A DNA stretch of 64,000 nucleotides from Yoonia sp. I 8.24 (GTDB taxonomy: Bacteria > Pseudomonadota > Alphaproteobacteria > Rhodobacterales > Rhodobacteraceae), in the NCBI RefSeq assembly GCF_022096995.1, contig NZ_JACXGQ010000003.1:434001-498000 (forward strand), read 5' to 3'. Each line of letters begins with the position of its first letter. Positions within the stretch are counted from its first letter, which is position 1. Below, one piece after another: positions 27,239-35,404 of the stretch. Under the pieces are notes generated by a model. The model made no database searches. It had not been told where the DNA came from and saw nothing but the letters and a program-made list of their open reading frames with translations. Made by a program: the position numbers and the translations under genes.

Positions 27239-27679
27239 ATGCCAACTGCTGGACGGCTCGCTGGAGCCGTATTTTTTGCTCTCTATGGCTGGTACGTCGC
27301 CGGTATTTCTGTGCCATATTTCCCTGAATCCAACGCGCCAGGCTATTTGATTCCTGTTTGCGCTGGCTTGGGACTTTTCTTTGGCTGGACAATCTGCGGA
27401 ACCCATGCGGGGAAAGGCTATAACGCAGCGACGGGCCAGGGGTTGACCATGGCGTTTTTGTTTTCGTTCTGCATTCTGTATATCATGGGTTTCTTCCAAA
27501 TGATGGCGCAAGCCATGCGTATGGTCTATGATGGCCCCATGGAAGCAATCATGGCGTCCTTTCTTGAAACCTTTGAATTTGCGCTCTACTTCGTCGACGT
27601 CAAGATGATTGCAACGGTGCTGATTGGTGGGGTTCTGTGTGCGTGGGCAACCGAATACGTCGCAAAACGGTTCCCCTAG
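27239..27679 (+). CDS. trgA: TrgA family membrane protein (tellurite resistance locus)
   Basis: 146-residue membrane protein with about four hydrophobic segments (residues 4-21, 28-46, 63-82 and 115-138). I chose ATG 27239 (MPTAGRLAGAVFFALYGWY) because AAGGAA is 8 nt upstream; an earlier in-frame Met at 27203 adds a poor N-terminus. TrgA of Rhodobacter sphaeroides is encoded in a tellurite-resistance locus followed by trgB and cysK, the same order as here. The mechanism is unknown. Only 3 bp separate it from trgB. Confidence 0.85.
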   Translation: MPTAGRLAGAVFFALYGWYVAGISVPYFPESNAPGYLIPVCAGLGLFFGWTICGTHAGKGYNAATGQGLTMAFLFSFCILYIMGFFQMMAQAMRMVYDGPMEAIMASFLETFEFALYFVDVKMIATVLIGGVLCAWATEYVAKRFP

Positions 27680-27682
27680 TTT

Positions 27683-28798
27683 ATGGATATCTTTGTTTAC
27701 GGCACGTTGATGTCGGAACAGCTGTTTTGTGCCGTCGCGGGGGGTAATCCCTGCGTAACTGAGGCCGCACAGCTTGATGGCTATGTCCGTTTTGGCGTGG
27801 CCGGGGATGTTGTGCCCTTCATCGTGCCATCAAGTGCTCAGGCTGTAGACGGTGTTATCTATCGTGGGGTGAATGCCGCGCAAGCTGCGCGGTTAGATTT
27901 ATATGAACGCGCATTTGGGTATGCGACCGAAACGGTTTTGGTTACGGCCACAGGCGGCCAAACTCCGGTAACCTGCTACATGCCACCGGACGGTATCATC
28001 GCAGACAAAAAGGCTTGGTCGCTTGCCGTGTGGGAGGCAGATCATCTTGCACCCGCATTACTGGCAGCAGCAGAGGTGTTTTCGCACGATCCGCTGCCAT
28101 CGCCCGAGTCATTGCGGCGTATGTGGCCAATGATTGAATCACGGGCTTGGGCCAAACATCGTACACGGCCGGCGCCAGCGACGCTGCGCCATAATCCGCG
28201 AACCGATGACATCAGGGTTGTTGCAAAACGTCCACCGCGGGGCGGGTTTTTTAGGATGCAAGACATTGATGTGCATCATAGACGCTTTGATGGCACCCGA
28301 TCAGATAGATTGCACCGCGAGGTATTCATCGCGGTCGATGCGGCATTTGTGCTGCCATATGATCCGGTACGCGACAAAGTTATCTTGGTCGAGCAAGTCC
28401 GCATGGGGCCGCTGATGCGCGATGATCCAAATCCGTGGATGCTTGAACCCGTGGCGGGTATTGTGGATGCGCGGGAAACGCCGGAACAGGCCGCGCACCG
28501 CGAGGCCTTTGAGGAGGCGGCGGTGACGCTTGAGCATCTCGAACCCATCAGTGCGTTCTATGCTTCGCCGGGGTCCACGACTGATTATTTCTACACCTAC
28601 ATTGGCCTATGTGATCTGCCGCAAACGACATCCTATTTGGGTGGCCTTGCTGAAGAGGGCGAAGATATTCGCCTGCATCCCATGTCATTTGACGCGGCTT
28701 TGGCGCTAGCCGATAGCGGTGAAATTCAGGTGGGACCGTTGGTTTTGATGCTCAATTGGCTTGCACGCCATCGTGATCGGCTGCGCGCGATGGCTTGA
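27683..28798 (+). CDS. trgB: TrgB: gamma-glutamylcyclotransferase-like plus NUDIX hydrolase fusion
   Basis: 371 residues with two domains. Residues 1-110 start MDIFVYGTLMSEQLF, the YGTLM loop of the GGCT/AIG2-like fold. Residues 190-360 are a NUDIX domain of the ADP-ribose pyrophosphatase type, with box GIVDARETPEQAAHREAFEEAA (GX5EX7REX2EE) at about 261-282. The substrate is probably a nucleoside diphosphate sugar; its role in tellurite resistance is unexplained. Second gene of the trgA-trgB-cysK run. Confidence 0.88.
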   Translation: MDIFVYGTLMSEQLFCAVAGGNPCVTEAAQLDGYVRFGVAGDVVPFIVPSSAQAVDGVIYRGVNAAQAARLDLYERAFGYATETVLVTATGGQTPVTCYMPPDGIIADKKAWSLAVWEADHLAPALLAAAEVFSHDPLPSPESLRRMWPMIESRAWAKHRTRPAPATLRHNPRTDDIRVVAKRPPRGGFFRMQDIDVHHRRFDGTRSDRLHREVFIAVDAAFVLPYDPVRDKVILVEQVRMGPLMRDDPNPWMLEPVAGIVDARETPEQAAHREAFEEAAVTLEHLEPISAFYASPGSTTDYFYTYIGLCDLPQTTSYLGGLAEEGEDIRLHPMSFDAALALADSGEIQVGPLVLMLNWLARHRDRLRAMA

Positions 28799-28849
28799 GT
28801 TCATGCCTGCGCGGTTCTACACAGGGTAGACGTAATGAAAGGCGCCACC

Positions 28850-29875
28850 ATGACCATCCGAAATGACCTTGCCCATGCTGTTGGGAACACGCCACTGATT
28901 AAGCTGCGCGCCGCATCAGAGGCGACCGGCTGTACGATTTTAGGCAAGGCCGAATTTCTAAACCCCGGTCAATCGGTCAAGGACCGGGCGGCGTTGTTCA
29001 TGATCAAGGATGCGATTGCCCGCGGTGATCTGAAACCCGGTGGCACGATTGTCGAAGGGACGGCAGGGAATACCGGCATCGGGCTTGCGCTTGTTGGGGC
29101 GTCAATGGGATTTCAGACCGTCATCGTGATCCCTGAAACGCAGAGCCAAGAAAAGAAAGACATGCTGCGGCTCGCGGGTGCGCAATTGGTCGAAGTGCCT
29201 GCCGTACCTTATAAAAACCCTAACAATTACGTGCGCTATTCTGGACGTCTCGCGGAAAAGCTCAAGGCGACGCTGCCTGGCGGGGCGATCTGGGCCAATC
29301 AATTTGACAACGTAGCCAATCGCCAAGCGCATATTGAAACCACTGGCCCGGAGGTTTGGGACCAAACCGGCGGTAAAGTCGATGGATTCATTTGTGCGGC
29401 CGGGTCTGGCGGGACAGTTGCAGGCGTCGGCATGGCATTGCAGCCCAAAGGGGTCAAAGTGGGTCTTGCTGATCCCGAAGGCGCCGGGCTGTTTAAGCTC
29501 TATACTGGTGAAGAAAACCCCGGCAACTCGATCACCGAAGGGATCGGGCAAGGCCGGATCACCGCAAACCTTGAAGGGTTCACACCCGATTTCACCTGCC
29601 GCATTCCAGATGCAGAGGCGTTGCCAATTGTGTTTGACCTTTTGCAAAATGAAGGTCTGTGCATGGGCGGCTCAACAGGGGTGAATATCGCAGGCGCAAT
29701 GCAGATGGCGCGCGAGATGGGGCCGGGGCATACGATTGTGACGGTTTTGTGTGACTATGGCACGCGGTATCAGTCCAAATTGTATAACCCATCGTTTTTG
29801 CGCGAAAAGAACCTGCCCGTACCTGAATGGCTTGAGGCAAATGTTGATCTACCGGCGGTGTTTGAAACCGCATGA
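28850..29875 (+). CDS. cysK: Cysteine synthase A
   Basis: 341-residue PLP enzyme making cysteine from O-acetylserine and sulfide. The PLP lysine is in LNPGQSVKDRAAL; the phosphate-binding loop is GTAGNTGIG and GGSTGVN closes the site. I start at ATG 28850 (MTIRNDLAHAVGNTPLIKL), the usual family start; ATG 28835 adds five residues. Cysteine supply is linked to tellurite resistance, which explains its place after trgAB. The stop overlaps the next gene by 4 nt. Confidence 0.93.
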   Translation: MTIRNDLAHAVGNTPLIKLRAASEATGCTILGKAEFLNPGQSVKDRAALFMIKDAIARGDLKPGGTIVEGTAGNTGIGLALVGASMGFQTVIVIPETQSQEKKDMLRLAGAQLVEVPAVPYKNPNNYVRYSGRLAEKLKATLPGGAIWANQFDNVANRQAHIETTGPEVWDQTGGKVDGFICAAGSGGTVAGVGMALQPKGVKVGLADPEGAGLFKLYTGEENPGNSITEGIGQGRITANLEGFTPDFTCRIPDAEALPIVFDLLQNEGLCMGGSTGVNIAGAMQMAREMGPGHTIVTVLCDYGTRYQSKLYNPSFLREKNLPVPEWLEANVDLPAVFETA

Positions 29876-32163
29876 TCCGCCGCTTTGTTCTGATATTGTG
29901 CCTTGCGTGCTTTTGGCCATTGGTCGGGGCGGCGCAAGATGCGACCGAAACAGAGACGCAGGCATGGGAACAGGTCGCCACCCGCGCTGAAAGCATGGCG
30001 GGACGCGAAGATGCATCTCGTTTTGCCATTCAGCGCCTACGCGCAGAGCTTGTTATCTGGCGAGACCGCTTTTTGGCGGACACGACCATCAACGCCGGGC
30101 GGTTGGAAACTGTCGACACGCAGATAGCGGCGCTCGGCCTTGCGCCAGAAAACGGAGACGAGGCGGAAGCAATCGCAGATCGCCGCGCAGAATTGGCTGC
30201 GCAACGACAAGCATTGGCCGCGCCGGGTCTATTGGCCGAAGAAAGCTATGCGCGTGCAAATGGGCTTATCAGCGAATTTGATGTGATGGTTTTGCAGCAG
30301 CAAGCTGATGCGTTGACCGAACGTGGTGAAAGCCCGCTGAAACCGCAATATTTCGGACCGGCTGTTGCGGCGGTTTGGAATATCGGCGTTACCATCGCAG
30401 TGGAAACACAAGCAGGGTTTTCCGCACATGTTGCCGCCGGAGCGCTGCTTTCTCATATTCCACGGGCGTCCGTCTTTTTGATCGTCGCGATTGCGCTGAT
30501 CGGAACCGGGCGTCGCCGGGTCACGAAATGGCGCATGAATTTGGCACAGTCACAGATACGGTTTGTACCGCTATGGCTGTTCTTACTGTCGTTGGTGCAG
30601 ATCATTGTGCCGGTGCTGGGCTTGTTCATGCTCACGGTTGGTTTGCAGACCTTAGAGGTGTTCGGGCTTGTGGGCGATGCCGTGGTAGGGACACTACCAA
30701 CCGCGGGCTTTGCGGTGGTTTTTGCGTGGTGGGTAGGCCGGCATTTGTTCCCGGTGGGACAAGATACCGGGCAATTGGGATATAGTATGGAAGGCCGTGC
30801 GCGGGTGCGGCGCTATGGGTTGGCGATAGGTTGGGTCTTGGCTTTTGGAGCATTGCTAGATGCAGCGATCGGGGTCATCGACGAAGACCCAGCTGTCGTT
30901 TCGGCAATTACTCTGCCCGTTATTGTGATTTTGGGGGCCTTGCTCTGGCGTTTGGGGAAAGCGATTGGATCGAAGCCCATTGAAACCGCGGGGCTTCCCT
31001 TTTCGGCTGGTCGCGTACGCCCAATCGTGGGGAATTTCTCCATCGCCGTCGCCGCCGTTGCCCCTTTGATGCTTGCGTTTGGGTTCGGTGCAGGACGCGA
31101 CCTGATGTTGTCGTGGCTTTATACGCTGGGTGTCATCGGCATGCTCTTGATTACACAGCGTCTTGTCCATGAATTGAGTGCGCCAAATGATGAGGAGGAA
31201 TCCCCAAAAACAGGCACAATGGCCTTGGTGCCTGTGGCAATTAATCTGGCGCTTTATTTTGTGGCCTTGCCTGTTATTGCGCTGATTTGGGGCGCGCGTG
31301 TGGATGATCTGATCGAGGTTTGGGCGCGGTTCCGTGATGGGTTTTCCGTGGGTGATACCCGGATTTCACCCACTGACTTTTTAACATTCGCGATTGTGTT
31401 CGGGCTTGGGTATCTGCTGACCCGCACGATCCAAGGCACGCTGCGCAAGACAGTTTTGCCGCGTACCCGGCTTGATCTGGGTGGGCAAAACGCGATTGTC
31501 GCTGGGGTTGGCTATGTCGGGATCATTTTAGCTGCGATTGTCGCAATTACGAGCGCGGGGCTTGATTTATCAAGCCTTGCAATTGTCGCCGGTGCCTTAT
31601 CTGTGGGCATTGGTTTTGGCCTGCAGAATATTGTCTCTAACTTTGTTTCCGGGATCATCTTACTGATCGAACGCCCCGTAAGCGAGGGAGATTGGATCGA
31701 AGTGGGCGGCCATATGGGCTATGTGCGTGCGATTTCTGTGCGTTCGACCCGCATTGAGACATTCGACCGGACCGACGTGATAGTGCCAAACGCCGATTTG
31801 GTCAGTGGACAAGTCACGAACTGGACACGCGGGAACCTTGTTGGGCGGGTCATTGTTCCTGTTGGTGTAGCCTATGGCACGGATATCGATCAGGTTACGA
31901 AGATCCTGCGCGAAGTTGCAGAGGCGCATCCGCTGGTCGTCATAACACCGCCACCAACGGTTCTGTTTACCGCATTTGGTGCGGATTCATTGGATTTTGA
32001 GATCCGTGCAATTTTGCGGGACGTGAACTATGTGCTGGTCACTAAATCAGAAATAAACATCGAAATTGCCCGAAGATTTGCCGAAGCCGGGATCGAAATT
32101 CCCTTTGCGCAGCGTGACATTTGGTTGCGCAACCCCGAAGCCCTGCACGGAGACAAGACATGA
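29872..32163 (+). CDS. Mechanosensitive ion channel, MscS family with DUF3772 N-terminal domain
   Basis: 763-residue large MscS-type protein (MscK/YbdG-like layout). A signal peptide (to about residue 21) leads to a periplasmic helical DUF3772 region to about 170, then about ten membrane segments. The MscS pore helix is GALSVGIGFGLQNIVSNFVSG, followed by the beta domain ERPVSEGDWIEVGGHMGYV. Such channels release solutes on osmotic downshock. Its ATG overlaps the cysK stop (ATGA), and its TGA overlaps the alaX start in the same way, so it is in the middle of one operon. Confidence 0.92.
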   Translation: MIRRFVLILCLACFWPLVGAAQDATETETQAWEQVATRAESMAGREDASRFAIQRLRAELVIWRDRFLADTTINAGRLETVDTQIAALGLAPENGDEAEAIADRRAELAAQRQALAAPGLLAEESYARANGLISEFDVMVLQQQADALTERGESPLKPQYFGPAVAAVWNIGVTIAVETQAGFSAHVAAGALLSHIPRASVFLIVAIALIGTGRRRVTKWRMNLAQSQIRFVPLWLFLLSLVQIIVPVLGLFMLTVGLQTLEVFGLVGDAVVGTLPTAGFAVVFAWWVGRHLFPVGQDTGQLGYSMEGRARVRRYGLAIGWVLAFGALLDAAIGVIDEDPAVVSAITLPVIVILGALLWRLGKAIGSKPIETAGLPFSAGRVRPIVGNFSIAVAAVAPLMLAFGFGAGRDLMLSWLYTLGVIGMLLITQRLVHELSAPNDEEESPKTGTMALVPVAINLALYFVALPVIALIWGARVDDLIEVWARFRDGFSVGDTRISPTDFLTFAIVFGLGYLLTRTIQGTLRKTVLPRTRLDLGGQNAIVAGVGYVGIILAAIVAITSAGLDLSSLAIVAGALSVGIGFGLQNIVSNFVSGIILLIERPVSEGDWIEVGGHMGYVRAISVRSTRIETFDRTDVIVPNADLVSGQVTNWTRGNLVGRVIVPVGVAYGTDIDQVTKILREVAEAHPLVVITPPPTVLFTAFGADSLDFEIRAILRDVNYVLVTKSEINIEIARRFAEAGIEIPFAQRDIWLRNPEALHGDKT

Positions 32164-32876
32164 CCGACCTGCTATTTCGCGATGATCCGTATTTGCGCGC
32201 GGCAAAGGGCAGGGTGGTTGCCGTGACCTCCGAAGGGGGGATCGTTCTGGACCAAACGGTGTTCTATGCGACCTCGGGCGGGCAACCCGGGGACAGCGGC
32301 ACGTTAACTTGGGATGATGGGGCGATTGATATCGCCACGGCAGTCAAAGGACCAGATGATACCGTTGTATTGATCCCAGCCGAGCCAGCAAAGATGCCCA
32401 ACAAAGGTGACGTTGTTACTCAAGATATCAATTGGGACCGTCGCCATCGCTTGATGCGCATGCACACGGCGCTGCATCTGTTGTCAGTGGTCATTCCGCT
32501 GCCAGTGTCAGGCGGATCGATTGCTGCCGATAAGGGGCGCTTGGATTTTGATATGCCAGAGGCCCCCGCCGATAAGACCGGATTGGAAGATGATTTGAAC
32601 AGATTGATCGCCTGCGACATGGATGTCAGCAGTGAATGGATCACACAAAGCGCATTGGACGCGCAGCCCGAATTGGTAAAAACCATGTCGGTGCAGCCGC
32701 CACGCGGCAGTGGCAAAATTCGGCTCGTGCGGATTGGGGTTGGCAATGAATGCGCTGATCTGCAACCATGCGGGGGCACCCATGTGGCCAATACGCGCGA
32801 AATTGGTCGCGTTCGGATTGGCAAAATTGAAAAGAAAGGCCGCCAAAACCGGCGGGTCTATCTGCATTTGGAGTAG
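32160..32876 (+). CDS. Alanyl-tRNA editing protein AlaX
   Basis: 238-residue stand-alone editing domain that hydrolyses Ser- or Gly-mischarged tRNA-Ala. The zinc site is HTALHLL (HxxxH) and CGGTHV (CxxxH), and the N-terminal FYATSGGQPGDSG is the AlaX/AlaRS-like subdomain, placing it with the medium AlaX type. I start at 32160 (MTDLLFRDDPY) within the mscS stop, not at the upstream in-frame codon. It lies 3 bp before the M35 protease gene. Confidence 0.92.
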   Translation: MTDLLFRDDPYLRAAKGRVVAVTSEGGIVLDQTVFYATSGGQPGDSGTLTWDDGAIDIATAVKGPDDTVVLIPAEPAKMPNKGDVVTQDINWDRRHRLMRMHTALHLLSVVIPLPVSGGSIAADKGRLDFDMPEAPADKTGLEDDLNRLIACDMDVSSEWITQSALDAQPELVKTMSVQPPRGSGKIRLVRIGVGNECADLQPCGGTHVANTREIGRVRIGKIEKKGRQNRRVYLHLE

Positions 32877-32879
32877 CGG

Positions 32880-33521
32880 ATGCTGCGTTTTAGCCTTTTG
32901 ATTTTTATCACTCTTTTTGCGAACTCGGCTGCGGCAGATAATTTCGATGGCTGCAACAAAGAGCAACTGCACATCGTTGATAGCGCGTTTCGCAACGCCA
33001 AGGAATTGACCCTGCGTGCGGCAACAGCCGTTGGCGACACGCCTGAATATGAACACTGGTTCGGCGAATACAGCGCTGAAAATGCAGAAACCGTCCGCGC
33101 CAATCTCAAATCAATTGTCGGTGCAATCCGAAGCGGCAATGTCATTGCGCATTGTGATCCCAACGGTTTCGACGGCTGTAGCGGGAGCACCTATGCATGG
33201 GTCTATCCTGACGAGCATTTCTTGATGCACCTCTGCCCGCCGTTTTTCTCTTTGCCGCCGCTGACTGCACTACAGCCGGGGGCGCGGCGCAGTGACAATG
33301 GCACACGTGAAGGTACAATCGTGCATGAGCTGTCGCACTTTATCAGGGTCGCGGATACTGATGACCACTGTTATTCACGCAGCGATTGCGCCGACATGGC
33401 GCGCACTGACGTGCGCCGGGCTCTCGATAATGCCGATAGCTATCAATATTTTACTGAGGATGTGACCTATTACGCACGTCAGTTGGTCCCCGGCAAACCA
33501 GAGGTGCGTAGTAACAATTAA
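32880..33521 (+). CDS. Secreted M35 (aspzincin) metallopeptidase-like protein
   Basis: 213 residues with a signal peptide (MLRFSLLIFITLFANSAAA). The zinc motif is TIVHELSHF (HExxH), followed by ADTDDHCYSR, close to the aspzincin GTxDxxYG signature whose Asp is the third zinc ligand. Six Cys are consistent with periplasmic or secreted disulfides. M35 enzymes (deuterolysin, peptidyl-Lys metalloendopeptidase) are best known from fungi and Aeromonas. GGAG precedes ATG. Its stop and the AI-2E gene stop share TTAA at 33518-33521. Substrate unknown. Confidence 0.8.
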   Translation: MLRFSLLIFITLFANSAAADNFDGCNKEQLHIVDSAFRNAKELTLRAATAVGDTPEYEHWFGEYSAENAETVRANLKSIVGAIRSGNVIAHCDPNGFDGCSGSTYAWVYPDEHFLMHLCPPFFSLPPLTALQPGARRSDNGTREGTIVHELSHFIRVADTDDHCYSRSDCADMARTDVRRALDNADSYQYFTEDVTYYARQLVPGKPEVRSNN

Positions 33522-34654
33522 CGCCGCTCTTGGCCGAACAGGTCCCGTTCAATCGGCTGGTCAAGCATTTGCTCGGTTTCTGGCAGCCCTTCACGTGATA
33601 GCAAAATCGCAAGCGGGCGCAGGCCCGGCACGTAGCTGCACACCACCAGCATCATTACCATTATCGGCACTGATAGGAACATGCCCGGCACACCCCAGAC
33701 AGCGCCCCAGAAGGCGAGTGATAGGATGATCCCAAAAGACGATAGCCGCAGCGCGCGCCCCATTAACATCGGGTCAATAATACTGCCATTCACAAATTGG
33801 ATTACTGTCGAAATCACAAAAATCGCCAAGGTAATCGGGGCCTCGCCTATTTGCACATGTGTGATAAGCGCGATCAGGAATGTCGCCACGATAGAGCCAA
33901 TGTTTGGGATAAAATTTAACACGAACGTCAAAATGCCAATGGACGTCGCAAGTTCGAGCCCAAAGGCTTTGGCCAGTAAAAACACCAAGGCCCCGGTAAT
34001 CGCGCTGATCAATGTCTTTACCAACAGGTAATAGTTTACCCGGTGAATGATCGACGCGATGATTTTGCCGATCCGGGCGGCTTGCGCCTCGTTGCCGACG
34101 AAATTGACCAGTTTGGTATGAAACCAAATCCGTTCAGCAAACAAAAAGCCAACAAAAAGGATCACCAAAACCGTGGCCTGCATGATGCCACTGGCCTGGC
34201 CTGCGGCCGACCGCAAATAACTGGATACATTGACCGAACGCAGCGCATTAAAAACAGCCATTTCACTGTCTTCACCCATCCATGCAAACAGCGAGGCAAT
34301 CGCCGACGGCGCACGTTCAGTATAGGAGAGGGTGGTGACCAAGACAGTGTTTATTTCGGCCAAGAGGATCGAGGTCAAAATCAAGAGCGCCACGGCAATC
34401 AAGATCATCGCAACAAGGCTCGCCAACGCGTTGGGAATACGAAACGGCCCGATCCTTTGGCGCGCGATAAAGCTGATCACGTCGCTTGTCAGACTGAACA
34501 GAATAATCGCGGTCGCGAGCGTGATCAGCATGAATCGGGCTTGGACAAGCAAGAACAAGACCACGGCAAAGGCAATGATGATCAATGCGCCAGTTTGCAG
34601 ACGGTTTGAATCGCGTCTCACGCTGTCGTTTTGTGGCGGATTTTCGTGGGGCAT
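33518..34654 (-). CDS. AI-2E family transporter (PF01594)
   Basis: 378-residue membrane protein with seven or eight helices: an N-terminal pair (about 23-53), a long internal region, and a cluster of helices from 205 on. The family includes TqsA (AI-2 export) but also Na+/H+ antiporters, so the substrate is open. The conserved FILNFIPNIGS-like segment is visible (FVLNFIPNIGSIVATFL). Convergent with the M35 gene. Confidence 0.9.
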   Translation of the reverse strand: MPHENPPQNDSVRRDSNRLQTGALIIIAFAVVLFLLVQARFMLITLATAIILFSLTSDVISFIARQRIGPFRIPNALASLVAMILIAVALLILTSILLAEINTVLVTTLSYTERAPSAIASLFAWMGEDSEMAVFNALRSVNVSSYLRSAAGQASGIMQATVLVILFVGFLFAERIWFHTKLVNFVGNEAQAARIGKIIASIIHRVNYYLLVKTLISAITGALVFLLAKAFGLELATSIGILTFVLNFIPNIGSIVATFLIALITHVQIGEAPITLAIFVISTVIQFVNGSIIDPMLMGRALRLSSFGIILSLAFWGAVWGVPGMFLSVPIMVMMLVVCSYVPGLRPLAILLSREGLPETEQMLDQPIERDLFGQERR

Positions 34655-34780
34655 GGGGCGATTATGGTCCGGTTAGTCTTAGGTATCATAGGGCGATGAG
34701 GTCCACGCCGTAAACACCCGCAAAAACATATCTATTGGCCCTTGCAAAGGGAGGGCGGATGGGGCTAAACCGCGCACCAC

Positions 34781-34870
34781 GGACAGGTGGCCGAGTGGTC
34801 GAAGGCGCACGCCTGGAAAGTGTGTAGGCGGGAGACCGTCTCCAGGGTTCGAATCCCTGTCTGTCCGCCA
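34781..34870 (+). tRNA. tRNA-Ser (anticodon GGA)
   Basis: 90 nt with encoded CCA. Acceptor GGACAGG pairs with TCTGTCC, the D-arm is GGCCGAGTGGTCGAAGGC, the anticodon loop CTGGAAA has GGA (UCC/UCU), a long variable arm is GGCGGGAGACCGTC, and the T-loop GGGTTCGAATCCC is canonical. The long variable arm identifies class II serine. Confidence 0.97.
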
Positions 34871-35404
34871 TCCCTCTCATTCTTCCCAACGCTCCGCTGA
34901 AGTTTACGCAGTTGCCTGAGATACACGATTGTCCGGAGCTGTATTTGCCCGTCGGTTGATGGTAGGTCTTTGCACTCCTCGCATGATCATGCGGACGTTT
35001 TGCCGCAGACCCAATCATCTAATGTTTAGACGGGCATTCTCCCGATGGGCGACATGTTGCCGACCAATTCGCGTCGACACTAAGCAGGTGCCCATAACCG
35101 TCGCGTTGCGATTGGGGGTTTTTTTATCAATTTGTTAAGCAAAATCGGTAAAAAATGGTTTGTCGCAATTATCTATCCTTTCTGTCCATCGCCCCGGCAC
35201 GTCGGTTATACCTATGGTTGCAACTATAGGGTTGCAATCATAGGGGGAATAATGGACCCATTGGGTAGTTGCTGGTTGTGATGTTCGGTGGTGCTCTAGG
35301 TAAGTGTGCCAGCGTTTTGAATATCAATACTAACTATGGTCTGGAAAATTGACGACGCAACTTTGTTCTTCTTTGAAACGCTATGACACACGGATGAAGT
35401 CTTT
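34871..35404 (+). promoter_or_regulatory. 534-bp region between tRNA-Ser and the capsule operon; holds a 20-bp palindrome
   Basis: No gene is supported. AT content rises toward the right (GTTTTTTTATCAATTTGTTAAGC at about 35116-35138). At 35211-35230 lies CCTATGGTTGCAACTATAGG, palindromic except for one symmetric pair, and half of it repeats directly after 14 bp (GGTTGCAATCATAG). This looks like an operator or leader of the capsule operon, about 175 bp before its first ATG. Confidence 0.5.
35211..35244. promoter_or_regulatory. Near-perfect palindrome with tandem half-site (putative operator)
   Basis: Palindrome arms CCTAT-GTTGCAAC-ATAGG, then a second GTTGCAA at the same 14-bp period. The two TTGCAA cores therefore lie on nearly the same DNA face pattern (about 1.3 turns apart). 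The binding protein is unknown. Confidence 0.5.

Noticed and set aside
26876..27511. Long minus-strand frame (211 codons) between acuI and trgA
   Set aside because: It overlaps trgA antisense, has no recognisable domain and no ribosome-binding site; codon use looks like a shadow.
34686..35018. Minus-strand open frame over the tRNA-Ser (contains [21 protein letters not shown])
   Set aside because: This is the well-known false frame that arises antisense to class II tRNA-Ser genes; it has no ribosome-binding site and no real family.
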